A DNA stretch of 64,000 nucleotides from Desulfomarina profundi (GCF_019703855.1 NZ_AP024086.1:1694501-1758500), one strand, 5' to 3'; shown: positions 47,193 to 56,192, counted from the first letter of the stretch. The notes: generated by a model from the letters alone, not told the origin. Made by a program: numbers and translations.

Positions 47193-47752
47193 CGTTTTCT
47201 ATCGTGTATTTCTATATCCAGCTGGTCCGCCAACCGCCAGGCATAGCTTAAAGCTGCTTCTTCCAGGGTAGCGGGTTTCAGGTAAAAGCTCGGCATTACC
47301 GGACAGATTATTCCTCCGGCATCATTCACCGCAAGCATATTCTGCAAATGAGTGCGATTAAATGGTGTCTCCCTCACGGAAAGCACAAGTTTGCGGCGCT
47401 CTTTCAATGTTACGTCGGCCGCCCTGTGGATGAGATTCATGCTCAGACCACCGGCAATGGCCGCCAGGGTCCCCATTGTGCACGGCAAAATAACCATGGC
47501 GTGATAATCCGAAGAACCGGAGGACGGGGCTGCATTGAAATCATCGATATCATACCATTTTGTGATCACCGGCAAGGCTGAAGGTGTTATTTCAAGCTCC
47601 GTCTGTAATACATCCTGCCCGGAAACGGAAATAACTGCGTGAAGTTCAACGGAAGCGGAACGCATTGTCTCAAGGAACGCTTTGACAAAAAACATTCCGC
47701 TCGCTCCGGTTATTCCTAAAAGGATTTTTCGTTTTCCGGTTTTAAAACCCAT
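47171..47752 (-). CDS. ubiX: Flavin prenyltransferase (UbiX-type)
   Basis: 193 residues from the ATG at 47752, with AGGAAAG upstream; a TTG at 47776 is weaker. GITGASGMFFVKAFLETM is the FMN-binding start, then ILPCTMGTLAAIAGG, and RKLVLSVRETPFNRTHLQNM. It makes prenylated FMN for a UbiD-type decarboxylase, here presumably the decarboxylase of the futalosine pathway; no ubiD is in the window. Fourth from the end of the operon. Confidence 0.93.
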   Translation of the reverse strand: MGFKTGKRKILLGITGASGMFFVKAFLETMRSASVELHAVISVSGQDVLQTELEITPSALPVITKWYDIDDFNAAPSSGSSDYHAMVILPCTMGTLAAIAGGLSMNLIHRAADVTLKERRKLVLSVRETPFNRTHLQNMLAVNDAGGIICPVMPSFYLKPATLEEAALSYAWRLADQLDIEIHDRKRWKDTNG

Positions 47753-47805
47753 ATTTTTGCTTTCCTGGAACCACAACGGTTATTCAGAATAAAGCCGGCC
47801 CGCGC

Positions 47806-48654
47806 TCAAAAAAGATTTGAATATATTTTCAACGGCAGGCAATTTTTGACGATATCCCCCCGCCTGATAAGGAACTCGAAATACGTTGTCAGAGCCTTCT
47901 GTTTCAGATCACCCAGATCATATTCAATACCCTGCAGGTATTCATAACAACTGGACACAGGCATCGGAATTCGGGAAGCCGTGATTTCACATACTTCTTT
48001 CAATGCTGTCTTCCCCTCATCCCTGCAACGGATAAATTCACGGTGAATCTCATCCAGTACTTCCTGGTGCTCAAAACAGAATTCCTCCCGTACCGCACAG
48101 ACGGCAAAAACAAATGGTAATCCCGTTTCCCGTTTCCAGATATCACCCAGATCAAATTGGTACAGATAAGTCGATTCAGCAACCAGCCTCAGAGCGTCAT
48201 CCCCGATTGCAAGTATAGCTTTAAACTCATCACCCACCTCGCCTGTTACATCACCGAAGGTATATGAAGGAGTGACACCATTGAATTCTTCAAAAATTAA
48301 TTTCACCAGGCCCACTGAAGTTTCAGACTGAGAAGTCAATAAAACAGGTGCCCTGTCAAGCTGGTCAAGAGGTACATGGGAAAAAAGGAACACAGAACCG
48401 ACGGGTCCGTTGGCACTGATTGAAAGACCTGACAGAATTTTGTACTTTTCCGGATGTGCCCCGTATTCAAAACTGGAAATAAAGCCGAGATCAAGCTCTC
48501 CATTTGCCAGTTTCCTGTTCAACCGGGTCGGTGCAGCCTCGACAATCTCCCATTCCTCCCTGACAACGGACTGCTTCCAGGTTTCATGGATTGGTGCCGT
48601 ATTGATATAATCCACCATACCAATTCTTGCTGTAATCTTCTTTGATGCATTCAT
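47806..48654 (-). CDS. mqnA: Chorismate dehydratase MqnA
   Basis: 282 residues with a periplasmic-binding-protein-like fold. ARIGMVDYINTAPIHETW at the start, LDLGFISSFEYGAHPEKY, GPVGSVFLFSHVPL and LAIGDDALR are typical of MqnA/MqnD proteins; the organisation and order in the operon favour MqnA. It turns chorismate into 3-enolpyruvyl-benzoate, the first step of the futalosine menaquinone route. 174 bases separate it from mqnX. Confidence 0.9.
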   Translation of the reverse strand: MNASKKITARIGMVDYINTAPIHETWKQSVVREEWEIVEAAPTRLNRKLANGELDLGFISSFEYGAHPEKYKILSGLSISANGPVGSVFLFSHVPLDQLDRAPVLLTSQSETSVGLVKLIFEEFNGVTPSYTFGDVTGEVGDEFKAILAIGDDALRLVAESTYLYQFDLGDIWKRETGLPFVFAVCAVREEFCFEHQEVLDEIHREFIRCRDEGKTALKEVCEITASRIPMPVSSCYEYLQGIEYDLGDLKQKALTTYFEFLIRRGDIVKNCLPLKIYSNLF

Positions 48655-48828
48655 AAAAACTGATCCTTAACTTTTACCTGAGTACGTGACGGTTTTACGT
48701 TTTTATTTGAATATACATTCCCGATAACATTTTATGATTACACCTGAACCTTGCCCTTCAACATGATTGCTGTTCCGCATCTCCGACGGGACATCAAAGA
48801 ATCCAAACCTGCCAATTGCGTGAATTTT

Positions 48829-50109
48829 TCAGACAATCCAGGAAATTTCGGCAGGTCTTCCCCCCGAAACTAACTCTTTTACCACTTCGTAACCATCTCT
48901 GCACTGTCTAAGTTCCGGAGAAGAGACCTGCAACAGTTTTACAAGGCGACCTGGCTCAATTATGCCAACCTGATCCTCATATCCCGGAATCATGACACCC
49001 CTGGTTGCCATATGAAGAATCTCCGCAGCGTGCAATTCCTCATACATTTCATGCAGAAGTCGCATTTCCTCCCAGAGATCAACTTTCGTATTGGAGGCAA
49101 ACGAGTCAGTACCAAGGACAAGCGGTATTCCCGCACGGACCATTTCCACCACCGGTGGTCGCCCCACATCGAGAAACCGGTTGCTTCCCGGACAAAGACA
49201 GACAATGGCCCCCCTTCTTCTGATAAGATCAATATCGTTTTCGGAGATATGGACACAATGTACAAGAAGGGTCCTCTCATCAAGAACATCGAGATAATCC
49301 AGGTATTCTATTACACTTGAAAATTTTCCTGCAGAGAAGTCAAGTGTGCCGTCCAGGCGGCCAAGTTGTTCAAGAAATGATCTGAACTCACCCTTGCCCG
49401 TTCTTACAAATTCAACCTCACTCTTTGACTCGGCCGTGTGAATAGAAAAAAGATGATTCTGTTCAAGACTGCGCTTTTTGAGCAGCTGTATTATTCTTGG
49501 AGATGTTGAATAAACAGCATGGGCCGTTGCGGGATTTATCCTGTTCTTGTTTTTATTTTTGTTCTTATGATTTTCTATCAGGGTAAAGAGGTCAGCTTCA
49601 ATTTCTTTTGTTGGAGCGATATATTCCACCAGTCGTAGAAGAAACGGACTTTGTCCCTCCATCTGTTTCCCGTGCAGATCCGGAACAATCGTATTTCCGG
49701 TATCTACTACTGCTCCTACTCCGGAGTTATACAGGTCACGGAGAACAGTTGAAAAAGCAGTACCATATTCCTCCTGGCCTGCTTCTCCTTTCTCCCCACG
49801 TTTTTTGATGAGTGCGCTTATCCAATCGGTAAATTTCCCATATTTACCCGGCTCCATTTTCCCTTTCAACCATGACAGTTCGAGATGAGTGTGACAATTA
49901 ACCAGGCCAGGCATCAAAACTGCACGGCAATAGAGCTCAATTCCGTCCGAAAACTGTTTCAGCAGAGTACATCGGGGACCAACGGCAAGAATTCTGCCCT
50001 TTTCCACGACCACGGCCCCATCAGCTATCACCTCTCCTGAAACCGGAACAACCCAGTCTGAAGAAAAAATTTGTAACTGGTCACAGGATTCGTAACTCTG
50101 TGTTTTCAT
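48829..50109 (-). CDS. mqnX: Aminofutalosine deaminase family amidohydrolase (MqnX-like)
   Basis: 426 residues of the metal-dependent amidohydrolase superfamily: VNCHTHLELSWLKGK gives the HxH metal motif, SIHTAESKSEVEF the next His, LVHCVHISEND another, and LVLGTDSFASNTKVDL the catalytic Asp. It should deaminate aminodeoxyfutalosine to futalosine. The start ATG (50107-50109) and the first dozen codons (MKTQSYESCDQLQIF) lie inside repeat family 1 copy E. No other in-frame start precedes the conserved part. It begins five bases after the mqnC stop. Confidence 0.9.
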   Translation of the reverse strand: MKTQSYESCDQLQIFSSDWVVPVSGEVIADGAVVVEKGRILAVGPRCTLLKQFSDGIELYCRAVLMPGLVNCHTHLELSWLKGKMEPGKYGKFTDWISALIKKRGEKGEAGQEEYGTAFSTVLRDLYNSGVGAVVDTGNTIVPDLHGKQMEGQSPFLLRLVEYIAPTKEIEADLFTLIENHKNKNKNKNRINPATAHAVYSTSPRIIQLLKKRSLEQNHLFSIHTAESKSEVEFVRTGKGEFRSFLEQLGRLDGTLDFSAGKFSSVIEYLDYLDVLDERTLLVHCVHISENDIDLIRRRGAIVCLCPGSNRFLDVGRPPVVEMVRAGIPLVLGTDSFASNTKVDLWEEMRLLHEMYEELHAAEILHMATRGVMIPGYEDQVGIIEPGRLVKLLQVSSPELRQCRDGYEVVKELVSGGRPAEISWIV

Positions 50110-50131
50110 CTACCTTACCCACGTAAGTGAT
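50073..50131 (+). repeat. Repeat family 1, copy E (spans the mqnC stop and mqnX start)
   Basis: It begins GTAACTGGTCACAGGATTCG and ends CGTAAGTGAT. On the minus strand it supplies the codons NHLRG and stop of mqnC and, six bases further, the ATG and first residues MKTQSYESC of mqnX, with TAAGG five bases ahead of that ATG. Confidence 0.85.
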
Positions 50132-51182
50132 TTACCAGGGAATAGTCCATCCTTCGCTGCCCTGGTTCAAATCCTGCTCCGGTTACCAAATTACAGATCT
50201 CTTTTTCTGAAAGAGCAAACCTGACTCCGGCCGCTGCAACAACATTTTCCTCAATCATGGTTGAACCGAAGTCATTGGCGCCAAAATGGAGTGAAAGCTG
50301 TGCAATTTTGGGACCCTGAGTGACCCACGATGCTTGAATATTATCAAAATTATCAAGATAAATCCGTGACAGGGCCACCATTCGCAGATACTCCAGACCA
50401 GAACTCTTCTCTATTTCCTCCAGACGTGTATAATCAGGTTGAAACGGCCAGGCAATAAATGCAGTGAATCCTCCGGTTCGGTCCTGTAACTCCCTTAATC
50501 TACGCAGGTGCTCAAGCCGTTCAACAACAGTCTCCACGTGGCCGAACATCATTGTCGCCGTTGTCCTCAACCCCTGTTTATGAGCCTCTTCCATCACCGC
50601 CAGCCACTCATCTGCACTGCATTTTCTCGGAGCAATCAGCTGTCTTACCCGGTCACTGAGTATTTCCGCTCCACCCCCCGGAATAGAACCAAGACCGGCG
50701 AGTTTCAATCTCCTGATGACCTCGCTTATACTTTTTCCACTGATATTGGAAAAGTGGACAATTTCAGGAGGTGAAAAGCCATGGATATGAATAGAGCGTG
50801 AGCGTATAAACTGCACCATTTCCTCATAAAATGAAAAGGGCAGGTCCGGGTGCAGTCCCCCCTGGAGAAGAACCTGCGTTCCCCCCAGTTCTTTTGTCTC
50901 CCGGATTTTTTCATCAAGCTCATCAAAACCGAGAACATAACCTTCTTTTTTTTCAGGTTTTTTAAAAAACGCACAAAACTTACAAGCGGAAATACAGATG
51001 TCCGTATAATTGATATTTCTGTCAATAACATATGTAACCAACTTATCGGGATGCTTTCTCGTGCGAACCAGATCTGCCAACATACCAAGCTGGTGGAGCC
51101 CTCCCTCTCTTTCAAGATAAAGAAACTCTTCATCTGTAAGTCGTTCTTTTGAAATTATTTTATCAATTATTTTCTCAATCAT
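50115..51182 (-). CDS. mqnC: Cyclic dehypoxanthinylfutalosine synthase MqnC
   Basis: 355 residues from the ATG at 51182, which overlaps the mqnE stop by eight bases. A radical-SAM enzyme: CISACKFCAFF is the CxxxCxxC cluster motif, with QVLLQGGLHPDLPF and GLGSIPGGGAEILSDRVR downstream. It closes the ring of dehypoxanthinylfutalosine. Length and motifs fit MqnC; MqnE is its paralogue next door. Its last codons come from repeat family 1. Confidence 0.95.
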   Translation of the reverse strand: MIEKIIDKIISKERLTDEEFLYLEREGGLHQLGMLADLVRTRKHPDKLVTYVIDRNINYTDICISACKFCAFFKKPEKKEGYVLGFDELDEKIRETKELGGTQVLLQGGLHPDLPFSFYEEMVQFIRSRSIHIHGFSPPEIVHFSNISGKSISEVIRRLKLAGLGSIPGGGAEILSDRVRQLIAPRKCSADEWLAVMEEAHKQGLRTTATMMFGHVETVVERLEHLRRLRELQDRTGGFTAFIAWPFQPDYTRLEEIEKSSGLEYLRMVALSRIYLDNFDNIQASWVTQGPKIAQLSLHFGANDFGSTMIEENVVAAAGVRFALSEKEICNLVTGAGFEPGQRRMDYSLVNHLRG

Positions 51183-52272
51183 GGATCTGCACCACATTAA
51201 AAAGCGTATCCCTCTCCACAGGAACTCTCCCTGCCTCCCTGATCAGCCTGATCAGGGTCCTGCTGCCGATAGCCTGATCCGTTGACGCTCCGGCCATATG
51301 GGTAATCACCTCTTCTTTCACGGTTCCATCCATATCATCCGCGCCAAAAGAGAGAGCTATCTGGGCCATTTTCGGGCCAATCATAACCCAGTATGCCTTG
51401 ATATGGGGAAAATTGTCGAGAAACAGGCGGGCCACTGCCACATTTTTAAGATCTTCAATGCCATTTGGACCGGAAAGTTCTGCCATGGCTGTATTGCGCG
51501 GATGAAAAGCAAGAGGGATAAATGTCATGAATCCCCCTGTTTCATCCTGGACTTCCCGCAGATTATAGAGATGCTCCAGTCGCTCCTCATCAGTCTCAAT
51601 ATGACCATACAGCATGGTCGCATTACTTTTCAAACCAATCCCATGCGCAATTTTAGCAATTTCCAGCCACTCGTTTCCGGATATTTTCTTCTCACAGGTA
51701 ATTTTTCTTACCCTGGGGCTGAAAACCTCCGCGCCACCACCCGGGAGAGAGCCAAGCCCCGCCTCCACCAGCTTTTCCAATGTCTTTTCCACATTCATGC
51801 CCGCCAGTTCAGCAAGATGAGCAATTTCCACACAGGTAAAGGCCTGAATATGTACATCAGGCCTCACGTCCTTGATACCTTTCAGTAATTCAAGATAATA
51901 TGAAAATGGCAGATCAGGATGAATTCCCCCCACCATATGTATCTCCCTGATCGGCTCCGACAACCGCTCACGGACTTTTTCTTTCACATCTTCCACACTC
52001 ATTTCATAGGCAAGATCTGAATCTTTTTCCCGGCCGAAGGCACAGAATTTACAGAGATTACTGCAGATATTTGAATAGTTTACATGCTGATTATAAATAA
52101 AATATGCGTCATTACCGTTCAACCGGTTCCTGACTATATCGGCAAGAAAGCCAAGTGCAAGAATGTTGGTACTTTTATAAAGATTAAGACCATCTTCCAG
52201 ATCTAAACGTTCTCCGGCCTGAACCTTTTCAAGAATGCTTCCAAAGCCTGCTTCATGTATGTATTTATCCAT
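51175..52272 (-). CDS. mqnE: Aminodeoxyfutalosine synthase MqnE
   Basis: 365 residues, radical-SAM: NICSNLCKFCAFGREKD gives the cluster motif, then MVGGIHPDLPFSYY and GLGSLPGGGAEVFSPRVR. It joins enolpyruvyl-benzoate and SAM to make aminodeoxyfutalosine. It heads the operon and is separated from the sigma-factor gene by a strong terminator, so its own promoter must lie in or just after 52273-52376, where I cannot identify core elements. Confidence 0.95.
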   Translation of the reverse strand: MDKYIHEAGFGSILEKVQAGERLDLEDGLNLYKSTNILALGFLADIVRNRLNGNDAYFIYNQHVNYSNICSNLCKFCAFGREKDSDLAYEMSVEDVKEKVRERLSEPIREIHMVGGIHPDLPFSYYLELLKGIKDVRPDVHIQAFTCVEIAHLAELAGMNVEKTLEKLVEAGLGSLPGGGAEVFSPRVRKITCEKKISGNEWLEIAKIAHGIGLKSNATMLYGHIETDEERLEHLYNLREVQDETGGFMTFIPLAFHPRNTAMAELSGPNGIEDLKNVAVARLFLDNFPHIKAYWVMIGPKMAQIALSFGADDMDGTVKEEVITHMAGASTDQAIGSRTLIRLIREAGRVPVERDTLFNVVQIHD

Positions 52273-52289
52273 CAGTTTTCCTTGTATGA

Positions 52290-52325
52290 TAAAAGAAAAA
52301 AGGCCGGGTTATCCACCCGGCCTTC
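52290..52325 (-). terminator. Rho-independent terminator of the sigma-factor gene
   Basis: GGCCGGGT (52302-52309) and ACCCGGCC (52315-52322) form a perfect 8-bp GC-rich stem with a 5-base loop. On the minus strand a T6 run follows. It separates the sigma-factor gene from mqnE. Confidence 0.95.
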
Positions 52326-52376
52326 ATATCACTTTTCCATGCTCCTTTCAGTACCCACTCGCAGCGGCCCGAAGAA

Positions 52377-53702
52377 TCAGTCTATAAAAAACTTCAGCTT
52401 TTCCCGACGGCTGGAATGCCTCAATCTGTTCAGAGCCTTCTTTTCAATCTGCCTGATTCGTTCCCTGGAAACATTAAATCTCTTACCGATTTCTTCCAGA
52501 GTATACTCTGCTTTTTCACCAATACCGAAACGTAAACGAATGATTTTTTCTTCCCTCTCACTCAAGGTTCCAAGAATATCATTAACCCTGCCGGAAAGTT
52601 CTCTCGTCTGCACAGCATCATAGGGCGACTGGGATTCCTGGTTTTCAAGAAAATCACCCAGGGTTGAATCATCATCTCCTACCGGAGTTTCAAGGGAAAT
52701 CGGCTCTCTGGATGCCTCAAGAATAGACAGGATTTTGTCCATTGGCAGGTTGATGGATTTTGAAATTTCCAGGGGAGTTGGTTCCCTGCCCAGTTCTTTG
52801 AAAAGGGCATAAAATGCCTTGAAAAACTGACTGCGTAATTCAAGAAAATGTACAGGAAGACGAATTGTCCGCGTCTTGTCCAGAATTGCCCGCGTAATAG
52901 CCTGACGAATCCACCAGCTGGCGTAAGTGGAAAATTTATTTCCCTTGGTGTAATCAAAACGAAAAACAGCCCGCATCAGGCCGAGATTACCCTCCTGGAT
53001 AAGATCAGCCAGAGTCAGCCCCTGATGCATATATCGTTTGGCAATGGAAACGACAAGCCGCAGGTTGGCACGGATCATCGTGTCTTTTGCCACCTCTATG
53101 GACCGGCTGTAAGCTTCAAGTTTCGCCTGCAGCTCAAACAGTTCCCTTTTGTCGGGATATCTCTTGGCCGCACTGATTACAGAATAGCGCATGAAATTGA
53201 GCTGCTGCTTCTTGGGTTTAAGAGTCGGATCCCTCTTCTCCCACAGGTCAATTCTTTCACAGAGAACTTTCATATCGGGAGTGCCGGAACTGTCTTCCCG
53301 TATGGCCTTTATTATGGATTCGAACCCCTGCCTGATGGTTTTGCTGTATTTAGCCTCTTCTTCAGGAGTAAGGAGATCAAACCGGCCCATTTCCCGCAGG
53401 TAGGTGGTTGTTGTTTCCTCTCCCTCGTGGGAATCCTCTTCCGTTATAGGAAGCTCTTTTGCCTCCAGCTCATCGGCGCCTTCTTTTTTCTTTTCCCAGA
53501 GCTCACCCGACAGTGTTCTTTTCTCACCGTTTTTTTCAACCGTCACTATCTCAATAGCATGGGCACCGAGAAAATTAAAAATATTCTCTATTGCATTGGG
53601 ATCCCTGATTTCATCCGGCAAGAGTTCGTTCAATGTATCAAAACTGATACAGCCTTCTTCTTTTCCAGCTTTGAGAAGATTTTCTTTAAGTTCAGGTAAC
53701 AC
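52377..53702 (-). CDS. rpoD: RpoD/SigA-family RNA polymerase sigma factor
   Basis: 441 residues from a GTG at 53700-53702 with GGAG twelve bases upstream. Region 1.1-like helices (EEGCISFDTLNELLPDEI) precede region 1.2 (YLREMGRFDLLTPEEEAKYS), region 2 (NLRLVVSIAKRYMHQGLTLADL, GNKFSTYASWWIRQAI), region 3 and region 4 (YTLEEIGKRFNVSRERIRQ). The non-conserved stretch between 1.2 and 2 is short compared with the usual 600-residue primary factors, so a group 2 factor is possible. Region 1.1 and the intact 2.4/4.2 helices favour the primary factor. A strong terminator follows. Confidence 0.85.
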   Translation of the reverse strand: MLPELKENLLKAGKEEGCISFDTLNELLPDEIRDPNAIENIFNFLGAHAIEIVTVEKNGEKRTLSGELWEKKKEGADELEAKELPITEEDSHEGEETTTTYLREMGRFDLLTPEEEAKYSKTIRQGFESIIKAIREDSSGTPDMKVLCERIDLWEKRDPTLKPKKQQLNFMRYSVISAAKRYPDKRELFELQAKLEAYSRSIEVAKDTMIRANLRLVVSIAKRYMHQGLTLADLIQEGNLGLMRAVFRFDYTKGNKFSTYASWWIRQAITRAILDKTRTIRLPVHFLELRSQFFKAFYALFKELGREPTPLEISKSINLPMDKILSILEASREPISLETPVGDDDSTLGDFLENQESQSPYDAVQTRELSGRVNDILGTLSEREEKIIRLRFGIGEKAEYTLEEIGKRFNVSRERIRQIEKKALNRLRHSSRREKLKFFID

Positions 53703-54222
53703 CTGTGAACCACTCCATCGCTTGAATTTTAGAGACTATCCTGTACAATAACTCGTACAATTCACAGAACAGTCATGGGAAAACCGAAGAAACCCCCGGT
53801 AATTTTTGACAAAAAAAAAGCCGGCGAGGAAGATCTCGCAAGCGTGTAGTATTTTAAAAAGAGCATATTCATACTTCACTTATCCTTAAAAAGCAATATA
53901 AAAATACAGATCAACTCAACTAACCAGTATGGCTTCCGAGAAGGTTCAGCCATTTTATGCCCTTTTGAGTTCAACAGACACTGTAAACCCCTATTGTTGC
54001 AGAAACACCTTTAATGGCAGGATTTTCAGATCAAAAAACACTCGCCGGACATCTCCAAGAAAATGCTTATGCTGAATATGAAACACTTGAGAATAATCCG
54101 GCAGTTGTTCTGCAAACTTATATTATAGCATCGAATTGCTCAGTTTCAAGGCAGTGATTGATCTTTTCATACCATTCTTTCTGCAGGCAGGGTCGAAAAA
54201 TATATACATACAGGACACTACC
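53703..54222. other. Spacer between the sigma-factor gene and malQ
   Basis: 520 bases without a credible gene. It contains a family 4 repeat (53922-54033) and AT-rich sequence; malQ could in principle start further up at 54136, but the conserved part begins at 54223. The promoters of both divergent genes should be here; none is clear to me. Confidence 0.6.
53922..54033 (-). repeat. Repeat family 4, copy d
   Basis: Read on the minus strand it shares ATCTGAAAATCCTGCC, AAAGGTGTTTCTGC and the terminal GGGCATAA...CTGGTTA with copy a. It is the most diverged of the four copies. Confidence 0.55.
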
Positions 54223-55752
54223 ATGACAAAAACGCGATCCAGCGGCATTCTTGCCCATATCAGTTCTCTTCCCTCCCCTTTCGGAATTGGTGATATTGGT
54301 CCGTCCAGTTTTCAGTTTATCGACTTTCTGGTGGCATGCAACCAGTCGTACTGGCAATTTCTTCCAATCGGGCCCACCAATTCCTTTTTTGGTGATTCCC
54401 CTTACATGGGTATTTCGGCATTTGCCGGATCTCCCCTGCTTATTTCCCCTGAGCTGCTTGAACAATCAGGCCTGATATCAAGAAAAGAACGTGACAACCA
54501 CCCGGAATTTTCGCCATACATGACAGATTTTCCAGCAGTGTCCCAATATAAGAAGCAACTCCTCCAACTGAGTTATAAAAATTTTTCCGGCCACTCTTCG
54601 ACCAAATACAAAAGTTTCCTCAAAAAACACAGTTTCTGGCTTGATGACTATGCTTTATTTATGACATTTCGAATAAAACACCATGAACAGGAATGGTCCA
54701 GATGGCCTTCCCCCGCCCGAAATCGTGATGAAAGTGCCATGGCTGCCCTGTATGAAAATGAGTTTGACACGATCAATTATTTCATATTTGAGCAGTTTAT
54801 TTTTCATACGCAGTGGGAGGAGCTGCGCAGTTATGCACAAAAAAACAATATCCGCCTCTTTGGGGATTTACCCATATATGTTGGTTATGACAGTGTCGAT
54901 GTCTGGGCAAACAGGGAACTGTTCACTCTTAACAGAAAAACCCTGAAACCGGACCCGGTTGCCGGTGTTCCTCCTGACTATTTCAGCCCCACAGGCCAGC
55001 GCTGGGGAAACCCTCTTTACAACTGGCATCATAGGGACGCGACAACCCGGGAAACTCTCTTCCAGTGGTGGAAACACAGACTGCAGAATGTTTTTTCCCT
55101 GGTTGACACTGTCAGAATTGATCACTTTCGCGGTTTCGAATCCTATTGGGCCATCCCGGGAAATGAACCTACAGCCGAAAATGGAGAATGGAAAAAAGGC
55201 CCGGGAAAAATCTTTTTCAACAGAATATTCAGAGAACTCGGTCAACTGGATATCATAGCCGAAGATCTCGGCATCATTACACCGGAGGTTGAAAAATTGC
55301 GTGATGATCTTGGTTTTCCAGGGATGAAAGTCCTGCAGTTCGCCTTTGATGACAATCCTGAAAACAATCACCTGCCGCATAATTATACCACACCAAACTG
55401 CGTCGTTTATACGGGCACCCACGACAATGATACTGCAGTGGGCTGGTTTCTCAGTAACCAGCTCAACGAAGGCCAGAGAGAAACCCTTAAAAAAATGGTA
55501 AACAGAGATATCCACGACAACAGCCCGGTGCACAGGGACCTTATCCACCTCGCCCAATCATCCATTGCCAGGCTCAGTATTTATCCCCTCCAGGATATCC
55601 TCGGCTTTGGAAGCGACTGCAGAATGAACGTCCCGGGAGTGGCCGATGGAAACTGGAAATGGCGATGCAGCCGGGAATTCCTCACAGAAGAAATTGCACG
55701 GTATCTCTCAGAAACAACACAACTGTTCGGCCGCGGAAGAAAAGAAAAATAA
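54223..55752 (+). CDS. malQ: 4-alpha-glucanotransferase
   Basis: 509 residues from the ATG at 54223; a start at 54136 would add a hydrophobic stretch without family match. The GH77 start is RSSGILAHISSLPSPFGIGD, then LPIGPTNSFFGDSPYMG, and the catalytic barrel: LFGDLPIYVGYDSVDVW, VDTVRIDHFRGFESYW (nucleophile Asp), IIAEDLGIITPEVEKL (acid) and YTGTHDNDT. It transfers glucan segments in maltodextrin/glycogen metabolism and would work with GlgB at 19 kb. Confidence 0.95.
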   Translation: MTKTRSSGILAHISSLPSPFGIGDIGPSSFQFIDFLVACNQSYWQFLPIGPTNSFFGDSPYMGISAFAGSPLLISPELLEQSGLISRKERDNHPEFSPYMTDFPAVSQYKKQLLQLSYKNFSGHSSTKYKSFLKKHSFWLDDYALFMTFRIKHHEQEWSRWPSPARNRDESAMAALYENEFDTINYFIFEQFIFHTQWEELRSYAQKNNIRLFGDLPIYVGYDSVDVWANRELFTLNRKTLKPDPVAGVPPDYFSPTGQRWGNPLYNWHHRDATTRETLFQWWKHRLQNVFSLVDTVRIDHFRGFESYWAIPGNEPTAENGEWKKGPGKIFFNRIFRELGQLDIIAEDLGIITPEVEKLRDDLGFPGMKVLQFAFDDNPENNHLPHNYTTPNCVVYTGTHDNDTAVGWFLSNQLNEGQRETLKKMVNRDIHDNSPVHRDLIHLAQSSIARLSIYPLQDILGFGSDCRMNVPGVADGNWKWRCSREFLTEEIARYLSETTQLFGRGRKEK

Positions 55753-55767
55753 TAGAGGGTAAATATA

Positions 55768-55796
55768 TTGACAACCCCTTGCCAGTCAGTTATAAA
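55768..55796 (+). promoter_or_regulatory. Sigma-70-type promoter of tRNA-Glu
   Basis: TTGACA (55768-55773) and TATAAA (55791-55796) are separated by exactly 17 bases and end 10 bases before the tRNA, so transcription should start right at or just before its 5' end. A near-consensus stable-RNA promoter. Confidence 0.9.
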
Positions 55797-55806
55797 GCAC
55801 CACACT

Positions 55807-55882
55807 GGCCCCATCGTCTAGTGGCCTAGGACACCGGCCTCTCACGCCGGGAACAGGGGTTCGAGTCCCCTTGGGGTCACCA
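55807..55882 (+). tRNA. tRNA-Glu (anticodon CTC)
   Basis: 76 bases that fold as a full cloverleaf. The 7-bp acceptor GGCCCCA pairs with TGGGGTC, the anticodon stem CCGGC/GCCGG closes the loop CTCTCAC with anticodon CTC, and the T arm is AGGGG-TTCGAGT-CCCCT. The 3' CCA is encoded. It reads GAG codons. Confidence 0.97.
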
Positions 55883-55890
55883 GGTTTCAA

Positions 55891-55940
55891 TCCAGCAAAT
55901 TCAACAGGTCTCATGTTGTTTTTGTTGGATTTTTTTTTGT
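55891..55940 (+). terminator. Rho-independent terminator of tRNA-Glu
   Basis: TCCAGCAAA (55891-55899) pairs with TTTGTTGGA (55921-55929), and the inner CAACA/TGTTG pair extends the stem. A run of nine T follows. It ends the tRNA transcript. Confidence 0.85.
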
Positions 55941-56192
55941 TTTTTGTATTATACACTCTCCCCTCTTCGTTGCTGATTCTGTTACAGCGTGATTGCCTTG
56001 AGCATCTGACAACAAGATATCAAACAGGAATTCCAACTCAAGCTCACCTTGACCTTCAGACGCTGTAATCACCCTGAATATAAAATTCTAACATCCCCGG
56101 GGTTGAATTCACAATTGACCTTCACTTTTTCCCTAAAATCGATTATATGTGGCACGAGTTCTCATATTAAACCTAGACTTATGGATATTCTC
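55941..56192. other. Spacer before the outer-membrane protein gene
   Basis: With the tRNA terminator, about 310 bases without a gene (55883-56192). A possible -35 (TTGACC near 56114) precedes the gene, but no well-spaced -10 is evident. An in-frame reading from 56049 exists upstream of the signal peptide but carries no family-like sequence. Confidence 0.4.
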
